The notes: generated from the sequence alone by a model not told the origin. A stretch of DNA of 64,000 nt from Bacillus thermozeamaize (GCA_002159075.1 LZRT01000094.1:62001-126000), one strand, 5' to 3'; positions 35,511 to 44,625 are shown, counted from the stretch's first letter. Numbers and translations are program-made.

Positions 35511-36886
35511 TCTTCTCCCCCAACTTCAATCATTTTTACTTCAAACAGTTCCATTGGATCGTCCACCGGAATGACGTGGTTCATCGTCCAACGGTAAGCG
35601 GCCGTGGCCGGCAATACTTCATCGACGACGAAAGCGGCCGTCCCTGCCGTTCCTTTCACTTCCGGCAAGCGGGCGTAAAACAGTTGCCGGGTGCCCATCA
35701 GTGTAATTTCTTCCGCCAATTTTTTCGTCGGCGCAACGCCTTCCACCACGACGCAAAGTTCGTGGGAACGGATTTCTTTGATCGGTTCCAGATCCCCCAT
35801 GACACCATTTTTACCGTAAATCTTGAAATCAAGGTGGTAGTCCACGCCGCTGAACGTTTCCTTTACTTGGCTGGATGCCCACTCTACCACTTGGTCGATA
35901 TGCTGAATCATGTACGGATCCCGGATGCCGGCGATGCCGATGTATTTTTCCCCGACTTTGCCTGAACCTTCTAATTTCACTTTGATTTTGCCTTCCACAG
36001 GAACAAATTTGGAGCCGGTGATACGGCACGTTTTTTCGTCGTACTGCTCGTAACGGCAGTTGGTCATATCCAGCATTCCGCCCGTCACATATTCGTAGTA
36101 AGGGTTGGAACGTTCGTACATGGCGTGACCCGAAACGGAAGCGATCGTGCAACGTTGTTGCGGATGCATGGCCGTTACTTTGACGTCGTGATCGGTGATG
36201 GTGCCAATCACCGTTTCTTTGGCTCCGTACGGTTCGGCGCAGAACGAAGCGCACTCCAGAACTTTTCCCAAGTAATACGCCAAATCTTCGGGAAAGCCTT
36301 CCTTAATGGCCGGAGCGGCAAAAACGGCGCAATCGCTGGAGCGTCCGCCGATAATCACATCAGCGCCCATTTCCAGGGCCTTAATGAATGGATGAACGCC
36401 GGCCACGGCGACGATTCGATCCGTTTTTTCCAAATCTTCCATGGTCAATGGCGCCCGGCCGTCCAACCCTTCGATGACGACGCCTTGTTCCATTTTCTTT
36501 TTGATGTACGCTTTGTCCACTTCGGAATAAAAATAAGCCAGTTTAAATTTGGGTAGGTGGTGCTTTTTTGCCAGGTCTTTGATAATTTGCACAAAGAGGT
36601 CAACGCGGCTATTGGATCCGGTGTCGCCCGCAGAGCCGATGATCATCGGCACACCTTGTTCCCGCGCCGCGAGGAGCATTAGCTCTAGGTCATGTTTTTG
36701 CCATTCGTACATGCCCACCGACTTGTCGGCGCCCAGGGGAGCAGGACCGATGTCATCACTACCCGAATCGCAACAATAATAGTCCGGCTTGGTCGCCGCT
36801 CCAATGTAAAAGCTTTTCTCTTTCGTCGGTGCAAACCCGAGGTGGCCGTTGGGACAGAGGATACGTAATTGTTTTTTTCTTGTCAT
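35507..36886 (-). CDS. AtuA-like (DUF1446) protein
   Basis: A 459-residue protein of the AtuA family, named for acyclic terpene utilisation but widely distributed. Landmarks: LGFAPTKEKSFYIGAATKPD at the N-terminus, GSAGDTGSNSRVD, VAVAGVHPFIKALEMGADVIIGGRSSDCAVFA and the C-terminal ferredoxin-like portion. AGAGAGGGG precedes ATG 36886. With DUF4387 it forms a two-gene minus-strand operon divergent from a glutamate-cyclase-like gene and TRAP transporter, suggesting a joint role in breaking down an imported acid. No acyl-CoA enzymes of terpene degradation are present, so terpenes are not the likely substrate. Confidence 0.85.
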   Translation of the reverse strand: MTRKKQLRILCPNGHLGFAPTKEKSFYIGAATKPDYYCCDSGSDDIGPAPLGADKSVGMYEWQKHDLELMLLAAREQGVPMIIGSAGDTGSNSRVDLFVQIIKDLAKKHHLPKFKLAYFYSEVDKAYIKKKMEQGVVIEGLDGRAPLTMEDLEKTDRIVAVAGVHPFIKALEMGADVIIGGRSSDCAVFAAPAIKEGFPEDLAYYLGKVLECASFCAEPYGAKETVIGTITDHDVKVTAMHPQQRCTIASVSGHAMYERSNPYYEYVTGGMLDMTNCRYEQYDEKTCRITGSKFVPVEGKIKVKLEGSGKVGEKYIGIAGIRDPYMIQHIDQVVEWASSQVKETFSGVDYHLDFKIYGKNGVMGDLEPIKEIRSHELCVVVEGVAPTKKLAEEITLMGTRQLFYARLPEVKGTAGTAAFVVDEVLPATAAYRWTMNHVIPVDDPMELFEVKMIEVGGEE

Positions 36887-36929
36887 TCATGTTACCCCTC
36901 TCTAAAAATTGAAATTTAACTTGCTGCCA

Positions 36930-37255
36930 TAAGTTATTATATGTTATAACAAAAAAATAAACTGGTAATAACAACACATGACTTATATTACTATTCATTT
37001 ACTAATATGTCAACAATCTTGGAAAATTGTATCAATAGTAACAGTACTATTTTGGCTCCCGACCGCTTTGACTTCCGGCATCACACTTTCCGATGATGTG
37101 AAAGATTTGGTTCTGAAATGTTATTTACTAACTTAAAAAACATAAAAATTATTGACAAATCTGGTTCCTGTTATATAATTGAGTATGTTATATTATAATC
37201 TAACATGACAAAAACGCTAATGATTTGACAATTTGTTATAACAACATATGACTTA
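36930..37255. promoter_or_regulatory. Divergent control region with repeated operator-like sites
   Basis: This 397-base AT-rich gap has no gene. Toward the plus strand a promoter TTGACA (37152-37157), 16-base spacer, TATAAT (37174-37179) and a second one, TTGACA at 37225-37230 with TATGAC at 37247, are visible. Near-identical 18-mers (17 of 18, ATAACAACAYATGACTTA) occur at 36968-36985 and 37238-37255; TGTTATAAC palindromes occur at 36942 and 37234; and TGTTA...TAACA flank 37187-37206. One site lies inside the second promoter's spacer. The GntR/UTRA protein encoded downstream is the obvious candidate to bind them. Confidence 0.6.
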
Positions 37256-37283
37256 ATAATATCTATAAGGAAGAGGGGTTAGG

Positions 37284-38300
37284 ATGCTCGAACTGATTGC
37301 GGAACGGATTGACCAAATGATTCAGTTGGATGTGGCCTCGCGGAATGTGATTCAAACGATTTATCCAATTGCGAGGCAGCATGCCGGCCGGCCGCTGGCG
37401 ATGCTTGCTGCAGAACGGTTACATAAACAGGTGAAGCCGAAAGATGTGGTTTTCATTGCCACGGGATGGCCGGATCGGCCTCACATTACTCCCGAGATCG
37501 CCGAGACCGATGGGCCTCCAGGAGCGGCGGTGTTGGCCAGGGCGTTGCATATTGGTTTGAACTGTGTGCCTATTGTTTTGATTGAAGAACATTTGGTGCC
37601 AGCAATGAAAATTGTATTGGAAGCTACCGGGTTACGGGTGGTGCGACCCGAGGAAGCAATAAAAGCGATTACTTCCAGTGCGCCCATCCATGCGGCAGCC
37701 GTCATCGGTTTTCCGTCCGATAAAACAGAAGCTGAACGAAAAGCAAAAGAACTGGTTGATGCGTATCAACCTGCCGCTTTAGTTGTGGTGGAGAAGGGAG
37801 GGATGAATGAACAGGAGACCATTCATACCAGCCGGGGAGCCGATACGACGGAACATATGGCGAAAGTGGATTATTTGGTGAAGGAACTGAACAAACGAGG
37901 TGTCTTGACAATTGGGATTGGTGATGGCGGGAATGAGGTTGGCATGGGAACCATTGCGTCTGAATTGAAGCGCATCATTCCTTATGGTGAAAAGTGTCTT
38001 TGTGGATGTGGCGGCGGGATTACCCCGTGCGTTCCGACTGATGTATTGGTGGCTGCTTCGATTTCGAACTGGGGCGCATATGGTGTTGCGGCCTGTCTAG
38101 CTTTGTTGACAAAAAATTTGAATGTTTTCCATGACGAAGCCCTCGAAGAACGTTTGTTAGCGCGCTCAGCGGATGCGCAATTGATTGACGGGATTACCGG
38201 ATACGTGATGCCGAGTGCCGATGGACTGGATGTTTCGGTACATAAGGCATTTGTCAAGGTGATGAGGGAGGTGGTTATTCAAGGGATGCGTTTTGTGTAA
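37284..38300 (+). CDS. D-glutamate cyclase-like protein (DUF4392)
   Basis: A 338-residue protein of the DUF4392/glutamate-cyclase family; the characterised member converts D-glutamate to 5-oxo-D-proline. Visible features: FIATGWPDRPHITPEIAETDGPPGA near residue 56, VVVEKGGMNEQETIHTSRG, GIGDGGNEVGMGTI and the cysteine cluster GEKCLCGCGGGI near residue 235. GGAAGAGGGG precedes the ATG. It is the first gene of the operon with the TRAP transporter and divergent from the AtuA-like pair. The true substrate may be another hydroxy or amino acid. Confidence 0.83.
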   Translation: MLELIAERIDQMIQLDVASRNVIQTIYPIARQHAGRPLAMLAAERLHKQVKPKDVVFIATGWPDRPHITPEIAETDGPPGAAVLARALHIGLNCVPIVLIEEHLVPAMKIVLEATGLRVVRPEEAIKAITSSAPIHAAAVIGFPSDKTEAERKAKELVDAYQPAALVVVEKGGMNEQETIHTSRGADTTEHMAKVDYLVKELNKRGVLTIGIGDGGNEVGMGTIASELKRIIPYGEKCLCGCGGGITPCVPTDVLVAASISNWGAYGVAACLALLTKNLNVFHDEALEERLLARSADAQLIDGITGYVMPSADGLDVSVHKAFVKVMREVVIQGMRFV

Positions 38301-38355
38301 TGTGGACATGAGCGTGTTTGGATGAGAGAAGAACATTTCTTGGGGGAGGAATATG

Positions 38356-39402
38356 ATGAAAGCGTTTCACAAATACGTGTCCGTTGTGATGGTAGTAATG
38401 GGTTTGACGCTTTTTTTGTTCGGTTGTGGCAGTTCCAAAACGACTACTAATGAACAGCAAACGGATAACCAAACTTCCACACAAGCAGTAACTATCAAAT
38501 TAGCTCACGAGTCACCGGAGACTCATATCAAGGGGATTTGGGCGGAAGAGTTCAAGAAACATGTGGAAAGTGCCAGTGAAGGGAATATAAAGGTAGAATT
38601 GTACCATCACGGGCAGTTGTATGCTAAAGAACAGGCCGCATTGCAAGCGGTTACCCAAGGTGTCATTCAAATGAGCATTAGCAGTACCGGATATTTATCT
38701 TCATTGGTTCCGGAGTTTGAAATATTCGACTTGCCGATGATGTTTCCCGATTTAAATGTCTTGTATGCGTTGGAAGACAGCGAACTGGGAGAAGAATTAT
38801 TGCAAAAGTTGGATGCCAAAGGCCTGAAGGGTCTCGGCTATATTACCAATGTGCCCACTGAGCTGTTTACCGCCGAACCGGTTCAGACCATGGAGGATCT
38901 GAAAGGTAAGAAAATCAGGGCGCATACAGCATTACTGGAAGAGTCGATGAGGGCTTTAGGTGCGAGTCCCATTACGATGGCCGCAGAAGAAATGTACACT
39001 GCCATGCAACAGGGAGTTATTGACGGCATGTTGACCACGACCGCGTATGCAGCGCCCAATAAGTTGCAAGTAGTTGCGCCGCATATGACAAAAGTAATCA
39101 TCAGTGCGGTGGTGTATCCCATTGTGATCAACAAAAATTTCTGGGATTCTTTAACGGAACAACAACAGCAAATCATCCTGGAAGCCATCCGGAAGGCAGT
39201 CCAGCATAACCGGGATAATTTGGAAGCAAAATCTAACGAATACGAATTAACGTTGCAAAACGGAGGTTTGCAGATTCATCAACTGCAAGATTCTGAACGG
39301 GCCCTTTGGATGGAAAAATTGAAGCCCATTTATGACAAGACGGCTCAAAAATTAGATGGGGACTTATTCAATCGCGTAATGAAATTTGTGGAAGGTCAAT
39401 GA
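38356..39402 (+). CDS. dctP: TRAP transporter substrate-binding lipoprotein
   Basis: A 348-residue binding protein of the DctP family. Signal sequence with lipobox LFGC, then KLAHESPETHIKGIWAEEFK, QAALQAVTQGVIQMS, LPMMFPDLN and the central KIRAHTALLEESMRALGASP with the Arg that normally grips the carboxylate of the ligand, followed by AAEEMYTAMQQGVIDGML. GGGGGAGGA supports ATG 38356 (or 38353). It delivers a carboxylic acid to the DctQM permease encoded next. Confidence 0.92.
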   Translation: MKAFHKYVSVVMVVMGLTLFLFGCGSSKTTTNEQQTDNQTSTQAVTIKLAHESPETHIKGIWAEEFKKHVESASEGNIKVELYHHGQLYAKEQAALQAVTQGVIQMSISSTGYLSSLVPEFEIFDLPMMFPDLNVLYALEDSELGEELLQKLDAKGLKGLGYITNVPTELFTAEPVQTMEDLKGKKIRAHTALLEESMRALGASPITMAAEEMYTAMQQGVIDGMLTTTAYAAPNKLQVVAPHMTKVIISAVVYPIVINKNFWDSLTEQQQQIILEAIRKAVQHNRDNLEAKSNEYELTLQNGGLQIHQLQDSERALWMEKLKPIYDKTAQKLDGDLFNRVMKFVEGQ

Positions 39403-39410
39403 TAAGATGA

Positions 39411-39443
39411 GCAAGGTATTCAGGGATTTGCTGGATACCTTGC
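39411..39443 (+). promoter_or_regulatory. Intercistronic hairpin between dctP and dctQ
   Basis: A 13-bp stem with one T-G pair: GCAAGGTATTCAG (39411-39423) with CTGGATACCTTGC (39431-39443). No T tract follows immediately, so it probably protects the dctP message 3' end or lowers read-through, giving more binding protein than permease. Confidence 0.65.
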
Positions 39444-39493
39444 GTCATTATTTAAAATTATAAAACAGACTTTTTCGGAAGGTTGTGGGAAAT

Positions 39494-40006
39494 GTGAACA
39501 CCAATAATGGGTTGCCTTTCAACGGCAAAATTTCTCGCATTGTCGACAAGATAGAAGTTTTTTTGACGGCCTTTTTGCTTTCTTTTATTACACTGCTGGT
39601 ATTTTTCAGTGTTGTTGCCCGAAAGTTGCTTGGCTATTCTTCCGGGGTCATCGAGGAATCGGTCCGTTTTGCCATGATCTGGATGGTGTTTGTCGCGGGA
39701 AGTTTAGCGTTTAAAAGAGACATGCACATTACGATCAATATTTTGGTTGACAAATTGAGCGAAAAGAAAAAATTATTTCTTCAAACATTTGCTTGCTTAC
39801 TGGGGTTTTTGTTCTGCGTCTTTTTGGTGGTGAAAGGATTGGAACTAGTGATCAGTAGTTACCAGTTGGACGAGCGATCGATTGCTTCATGGAAATTTCC
39901 GCTCTGGATTCCGCGGTTGGCGGTACCGGTTGGCGCTTTGCTGATGGCTTTTCGTTTGTTGGAAAGAATGCTGCAGAATCTGGTAATGTTGAGGCAGGTG
40001 AAATAA
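39494..40006 (+). CDS. dctQ: TRAP transporter small permease
   Basis: A 170-residue protein with four membrane helices and the DctQ landmarks RKLLGYSSGVIEESVRFAMIWMVF and LAFKRDMHITI. The GTG at 39494 is chosen for spacing from GGAAGG at 39477-39482; GTG 39485 is the alternative. It forms the permease with DctM, whose reading frame is broken in this sequence. Confidence 0.9.
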   Translation: MNTNNGLPFNGKISRIVDKIEVFLTAFLLSFITLLVFFSVVARKLLGYSSGVIEESVRFAMIWMVFVAGSLAFKRDMHITINILVDKLSEKKKLFLQTFACLLGFLFCVFLVVKGLELVISSYQLDERSIASWKFPLWIPRLAVPVGALLMAFRLLERMLQNLVMLRQVK

Positions 40007-40007
40007 G

Positions 40008-41283
40008 ATGATGGTGACCTTTGCCATTGTAACTTTGTTTTTTCTGTTGTTGACCGGTTTACCCATCGCTTTTTCACTTGCCTTGGCAGGCTTAATCTTT
40101 TTATATGTGTTGGCTGGCGATAACATTGTCTCCGCCGTTCCGCAAATGATGTATGTTTCCATTGATACGTTCCTGTATATTTCAATTCCGTTGTTTTTGT
40201 TGGCTTTTCGAGTTCTTGATTAAGGCGAATGTGATTGACGATTTGGTGCGAGTCATTGAGGCTTGGACGGGACACTGGCGAGGCGGTTTGTTTACTGTCT
40301 CCGTACTGGCATGCGCCTTTTTTGCGGCGATTACCGGTTCAAGCTCAGCCACAGCGGTGGCTATCGGAGGTATCCTGGTGCCGGAAATGATCAAAAGGGG
40401 GTATGACAAACGCTATGCAATGGGATTGATTGCCGTTGCGGGTGGATTGGGGATTGTCATTCCTCCCAGTATTCCCTTAATTGTTTATGGGTCGGTGGCA
40501 CAGGAAAGCGTCCGGGATTTGTTTATCGCAGGGATTATTCCGGGGCTGATTTTAACGGCGGCACTGATTGTAACTGGGATGTTCCTGACACGAAAAGACA
40601 ACATTCTTCTGCCTCCTAAAGCATCTTTTTCCGAACGAATGACGGCGACTAGAAAATCGTTATGGGTTTTGTTGTTTCCCGTTATTATCGCGGTGGGGAT
40701 ATATGGCGGCATTTTTACACCCACCGAGGCCGCAGGTGTTGGAGCCGTATACGCGTACATCATCGCCAAATATGTTTACAAGAGGCTTTCATTCAATGAT
40801 ACGGTGGATGTGCTGGTTAAAAGCGCCGGCAATTCCGCGATGATCATGATGATCATCGCTGGTGCTACAGTGTTCGGCTATGTGCTTTCCTTCGAAATGA
40901 TCCCACAGAAAATTACAGAAGCGGTGCTGAACGCCCAAATGCATCCTTTGTTGTTTTTGTTGATTGTAAACCTCTTGTTTATCGTGTTGGGAATGTTTTT
41001 GGACATTACTTCAATTATATTATTGACAGGACCGATTATCATTCCGATTGCATTGCAATTGGGCATTGATCCGGTACATTTCGGGATTATATTTGTGATC
41101 AATATGGAATTAGCCTTGATTACCCCGCCTCTGGGTATGAACTTGTTTATCATCAGTGGGATAATTAAGGAAAAAATTGCACAAGTGTTAAAGGGTGCGT
41201 TACCCTTTGCGCTTGTGGAGCTAGCCGTATTGGCTTTGGTAACATTGTTCCCCATCTTGTCATTATTACTAATTAGCAGGTAG
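40008..41283 (+). pseudogene. dctM: TRAP transporter large permease, frameshifted
   Basis: Two frames together encode a full-length DctM (about 424 residues, twelve or so helices). The first runs from 40008 and ends at 40223 after SIPLFLLAF; the family sequence continues in another frame as EFLIKANVIDDLVRVIEAW. Removing one T from TTTT at 40205-40208 joins them perfectly. Conserved parts include FFAAITGSSSATAVAIGGIL and GIVIPPSIPLIVYG. It is either a true single-base frameshift that inactivates the transporter or a sequencing error; the rest of the gene shows no other damage, which favours a recent event or an error. Confidence 0.9.
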
Positions 41284-41394
41284 TGTAAAAATAAAAATAA
41301 AGGATAGTCAGTGACAAGTGTTCAAATGTTTGTTTTTGGGAAGAAGGAGTCTGTGTGAGAGACGATACTCAATGGAGAGTGGTGGGTTGTACAA

Positions 41395-42153
41395 GTGATG
41401 CTGGAACGAGAAGGGATGATCCCGCTTTATCAGCAGTTAAAGCAAATTATTAGTGAGAAGATCCTCAACGGCGAGTATCAACCCAATGAAAAATTGCCCT
41501 CTGAAAGAGAACTTTGCGAGCAATTTAACGTCAGCCGGATTACGGTGCGACAGGCTTTGGATGAAGCAATCAAGGAGGGGCTGTTGTATCGGATTCAAGG
41601 ACGGGGTACTTTTGTTGCGGCAGCGCAAGGACGATTTGAACAACCGTTGGAGTCCATTCACCGCTTTGAAGATTTATTGAAGTCCAAAGGCGAGACCGGG
41701 CGAACGGAAATTGTGGAGATTAGTTCCGTTTGGTCCGATTTGCAACTGGCAAGCATTTTACAAACGCAAATTGGATCGCCATTGGTCAGTTTAAAATTGA
41801 AAGGGTATTCTTTAGACAAGCCTGTTGTCTATTATCATTCGATTTTTCCGGAAGCAATTGGTAACCAACTGGTAGAAGCGGCAAAAACGTATGCTGAAGA
41901 AAAACGGGCTTTTTCCAGTTTGGACTTATACAATGCCATCGAGGAGCAAAAACCAAGCCAAGTAAAGCAAACGTTTGAAGCGATTCAGGCTGACAAGGAA
42001 ATTGCTGGAATTTTGGAGGTCTCACTGCAAGAAGCATTGATGAAAGTTACTTCCATTTTTTCTGATCAAAATGGAACACCTTTGGAGTTTCGTAAAGCAT
42101 TTTATTTAGGAGAAAAATATGTTTTTCATTTGACAAGATATTTGAGGTGGTAG
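41395..42153 (+). CDS. GntR-family regulator with UTRA domain
   Basis: A 252-residue transcription regulator of the HutC/FarR branch. Residues ~5-70 are the winged helix (YQQLKQIISEKILNGEYQPN, PSERELCEQFNVSRITVRQA, RIQGRGTFVA); residues ~85-250 are the UTRA ligand-binding domain. GTG 41395 or ATG 41398 follow GGTGGG. It lies 111 bases after the dctM gene and is the likely controller of the divergent AtuA/cyclase/TRAP region. The DNA that follows holds a decayed transposase and then the tail of a paralogue. Confidence 0.92.
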   Translation: MMLEREGMIPLYQQLKQIISEKILNGEYQPNEKLPSERELCEQFNVSRITVRQALDEAIKEGLLYRIQGRGTFVAAAQGRFEQPLESIHRFEDLLKSKGETGRTEIVEISSVWSDLQLASILQTQIGSPLVSLKLKGYSLDKPVVYYHSIFPEAIGNQLVEAAKTYAEEKRAFSSLDLYNAIEEQKPSQVKQTFEAIQADKEIAGILEVSLQEALMKVTSIFSDQNGTPLEFRKAFYLGEKYVFHLTRYLRW

Positions 42154-42159
42154 AGTCGT

Positions 42160-42420
42160 TAAAGTTCAAAAAAGCTCTGAAGTCATGCCGGACTATGTCC
42201 ATTTGTTTCTCAAGTGTCTCCCCACAGATTCGTCATCTGGTATTATGGCAGCAATCAAGAGGAGCATATCCAGGGGACTGCGAAGTGAATTTCCACATCT
42301 AAGACATCTAGACACCTTTCCAGCCTATGTACACTTTCTTTCCTTGTGAGTACGACAGGCAATGTGTCCAGTGATAAGATCCGCCGGTATGCGAAGCCCA
42401 GAAGAAACGCGGGTGAACGA
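42160..42420 (+). pseudogene. tnpA: IS200/IS605 TnpA (Y1 transposase) remnant
   Basis: Only the second half of a Y1 transposase can be read: SSEVMPDYVHLFLKCLPTDS and GIMAAIKRSISRGLRSEFPH in one frame, then after a shift near 42340 [13 protein letters not shown], which carries the region of the catalytic tyrosine helix. The N-terminal half, including the HUH partner on that side, and the element's left end are missing. Conserved order and position directly before tnpB make the identification firm although no intact protein is possible. Confidence 0.8.
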
Positions 42421-42421
42421 T

Positions 42422-43540
42422 GTGCACAAAGCCTATTTCTTCCGTCTCTATCCGACAAAAGAACAAGCACAGCAAATTCGGCGAACGATTGGTTGCTGCC
42501 GGTTTGTGTACAATCACTTCCTCGCCCGCCGGAAGGAAACCTATGAGCGGGACGGCACCACCCTGAACCAGTACGCCTGTATGCGGGAATTATCTGTATT
42601 GAAACAACAACATCCCTGGCTCAAGGAAGTGGACTCCACGGCCCTTCAACGGTCGGTGGAAGAGTTGGACGATGCCTTCCAGCGATTCTTTCGGGAGAAA
42701 AAAGGATATCCACACTTCAAGTGTAAGAAACACCTGAAACAGTCCTATACGTCCAAACGCAACGGCAGAGAGGACACTAAGGCAACCATCCGAATCGAAA
42801 GCAACCGGATTCGGCTTCCGAAGGTGGGATGGGTGAAGTTTGCCAAATCCAGGGAAGTGCAAGGACGCATTCTCTCGGCGACAGTGCGTTTGACGCCTTC
42901 GGGCAAGTTCTTCGTATCGGTGTTGGTGGACACGGAGATTCAACCTCTGGAGCCAAAGACGAACGCCATCGGCGTTGATCTGGGACTGACCCATTTCGCT
43001 GTCCTGAACACCGGGGAACGGATTCCCAACCACCGACACCTCCGGAAGCTTGAAGAGAAACTGAAACACTGGCAGCGCATTCTCTCCCGCCGGAAACCGG
43101 GCGGGAGGAACCGGGAGAAGGCCCGGTTGAAAGTGGCCCGGCTCCACGAGAAGGTGCGCAACGCCCGGTTGGATTTCCTGCACAAGCTGTCCACCAGGCT
43201 GATTCGCGAAAACCAAGTGATCTGCCTGGAGGACTTGCGTGTACAGAACTTGCAGCAGAACCACCGGGTGGCGGGAAGCATCGCAGACGCCAGTTGGTCG
43301 GAATTTCGGCGGCAACTGGCGTACAAAGCAAAGTGGTACGGACGGCAGGTGGTGATCGTGTCCCCTGTTTTTCCGTCCAGCCAGCTTTGCTCTTTCTGCG
43401 GACACCGAAACACCGGGACGAAGGACCTGTCTGTCCGGCAGTGGACATGTCCGGTGTGCGGCGAAACGCATGATCGAGATGTCAATGCCGCAAGGAATAT
43501 CCTGCGAGAAGGTTTGCTCCTATTGGGCCTGTCCGCTTGA
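42422..43540 (+). CDS. tnpB: TnpB RNA-guided nuclease (IS200/IS605 family)
   Basis: A 372-residue, apparently intact TnpB. It starts [15 protein letters not shown] (GTG 42422, GGGTGA upstream). RuvC-type catalytic residues are present: Asp186 in GVDLGLTHF, Glu270 in [10 protein letters not shown] and Asp353 in DRDVNAARN. The zinc-ribbon cysteines are C323, C326, C343 and C346 (CSFCG and CPVCG). TnpB cuts DNA guided by an RNA made from the element's right end. Because tnpA and the left end are lost, the element cannot move by itself, yet the nuclease gene is conserved. Confidence 0.93.
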   Translation: MHKAYFFRLYPTKEQAQQIRRTIGCCRFVYNHFLARRKETYERDGTTLNQYACMRELSVLKQQHPWLKEVDSTALQRSVEELDDAFQRFFREKKGYPHFKCKKHLKQSYTSKRNGREDTKATIRIESNRIRLPKVGWVKFAKSREVQGRILSATVRLTPSGKFFVSVLVDTEIQPLEPKTNAIGVDLGLTHFAVLNTGERIPNHRHLRKLEEKLKHWQRILSRRKPGGRNREKARLKVARLHEKVRNARLDFLHKLSTRLIRENQVICLEDLRVQNLQQNHRVAGSIADASWSEFRRQLAYKAKWYGRQVVIVSPVFPSSQLCSFCGHRNTGTKDLSVRQWTCPVCGETHDRDVNAARNILREGLLLLGLSA

Positions 43541-43665
43541 GCTGACTGAACCGTGGGACACACGGGGATCGCTTGGTGCCGTAAGGCAGAACTCCCGATT
43601 ACTGGAGTGCTCCCAAGAATCCCGCGGCTTTAGCCGTGCGGAGTGTCAACATTCCACGTTTCCCT
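43490..43665 (+). ncRNA. Putative omega (reRNA) guide RNA and right end of the IS200/IS605 element
   Basis: TnpB guide RNAs come from the 3' end of tnpB plus the right end. Here the right end finishes with the hairpin CCGCGGCT/AGCCGTGCGG (about 43622-43641) and GAGTGTCAA, a common end of this family. The ~16 bases after it (from about 43649, CATTCCACG...) would be the guide. These bases already belong to the neighbouring GntR gene fragment. The 5' boundary is approximate and transcription is inferred. Confidence 0.55.
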
Positions 43666-43961
43666 ATGACATCGGCATGCAGATTGTGGAAGCGGGAAAA
43701 AGGATGGAAGAAGAAGGAGAAGGGTTTTCCACTTATGACCTGTATGAGAAAGCTTCGCTGGAAAAACCGTATATTGTCAGACAGACCTTTGAAGTTTGCG
43801 GCGCTTCGTCATTTATTGGAGAACGGTTGCAAGTTGAAACCGGGCAGCCGGTTTTTTACGTGACTTCCATTTTCAGTTCGCAGACGGAACAACCGCTGGA
43901 ATTCCGGACAGCCTATTACCGGGGTGACAAGTACAAGTTCTACATTACGCGCAAACTTTAG
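43649..43961 (+). pseudogene. C-terminal fragment of a second GntR/UTRA regulator
   Basis: Immediately after the element's right end the DNA encodes ~103 residues of a UTRA domain: HSTFPYDIGMQIVEAGKRME, then VTSIFSSQTEQPLEFRTAYYRGDKYKFYI. It aligns with the last ~105 residues of the intact regulator at 41395-42153 (HSIFPEAIGNQLVEA, VTSIFSDQNGTPLEF) but is clearly a diverged paralogue. The DNA-binding part is absent; the frame runs into tnpB DNA. A deletion that also removed the element's left end explains the arrangement. Confidence 0.85.
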
Positions 43962-44165
43962 CCGCCGAACGTTGACGGGGCGCAGGTTAAAGATGATTGG
44001 GACAAATTTTGCCTTTTCGCAGGTTGTAGATGTCAGTATTTTTGTATTATAATAACGCCTAAAATAAAAAAGTCGAGGATCAAAAGATGGTAGGTTCCGT
44101 TTTCAAGCAAAAGGTAAAAGACAGTGTGTAGACGGCAAGGCGGAGAAAAGAAGGAGGAAAAAATC

Positions 44166-44546
44166 ATGAACAAATTCAGCCACATCGATCTTCGGGTGAA
44201 CAATTTGGAAAGCGCCATGCCTTTTTACGAAAAATTTTTGTCCGCCTTGGGTTTTACGCGAACGTTTCACAGCGAAAAATGGAAGGTGTTTGCCGCGGAA
44301 GGGGATCTCCCCAGCGTCGCTTATTTTGCCATCACAGAAGATGCGAATCATCAGCCGAACGGCAACTTAATCGGGTTTTGGGCAGAAGATCGGGAAGAAG
44401 TGGACCGGATTGCGAAACTTGTCAGTGAAATCGGCGGGAAAATTATCGACGGCCCCAGGCTATTTCCGATCAGTCCGACCTATTACGCCGTGTATTTTGA
44501 GGATCCTTTCGGCAACCAATACGAAATTGTCCATCGGTTGAATTGA
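44166..44546 (+). CDS. VOC-family (glyoxalase-like) protein
   Basis: A 126-residue single-module-pair VOC protein: MNKFSHIDLRVNNLESAMPF at the first beta-alpha unit and YYAVYFEDPFGNQYEIVHRL at the second. Metal-ligand positions are possible at His in HIDLRV and Glu in YEIVH. GAAGGAGG precedes ATG 44166. Members include glyoxalases, dioxygenases and antibiotic-binding proteins; the function here is unknown. The 200 bases before it show no other gene. Confidence 0.83.
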   Translation: MNKFSHIDLRVNNLESAMPFYEKFLSALGFTRTFHSEKWKVFAAEGDLPSVAYFAITEDANHQPNGNLIGFWAEDREEVDRIAKLVSEIGGKIIDGPRLFPISPTYYAVYFEDPFGNQYEIVHRLN

Positions 44547-44625
44547 TTTGGCGGATCATCCTTGCGATACTTATTTTATCTGCTTGTTCGGAAGTCGGAA
44601 GTGGCCAAACGATATGTGACTGAAC

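Noticed and set aside
35507-36886. Acyclic terpene degradation pathway
   Set aside because: Only the AtuA-like family name suggests it; no acyl-CoA carboxylase, dehydrogenase or hydratase genes of that pathway are here.
40190-40225. Programmed ribosomal frameshifting in dctM
   Set aside because: Only a TTTT run is present, with no slippery heptamer, nearby structure or internal ribosome-binding site; a mutation or sequencing error is simpler.
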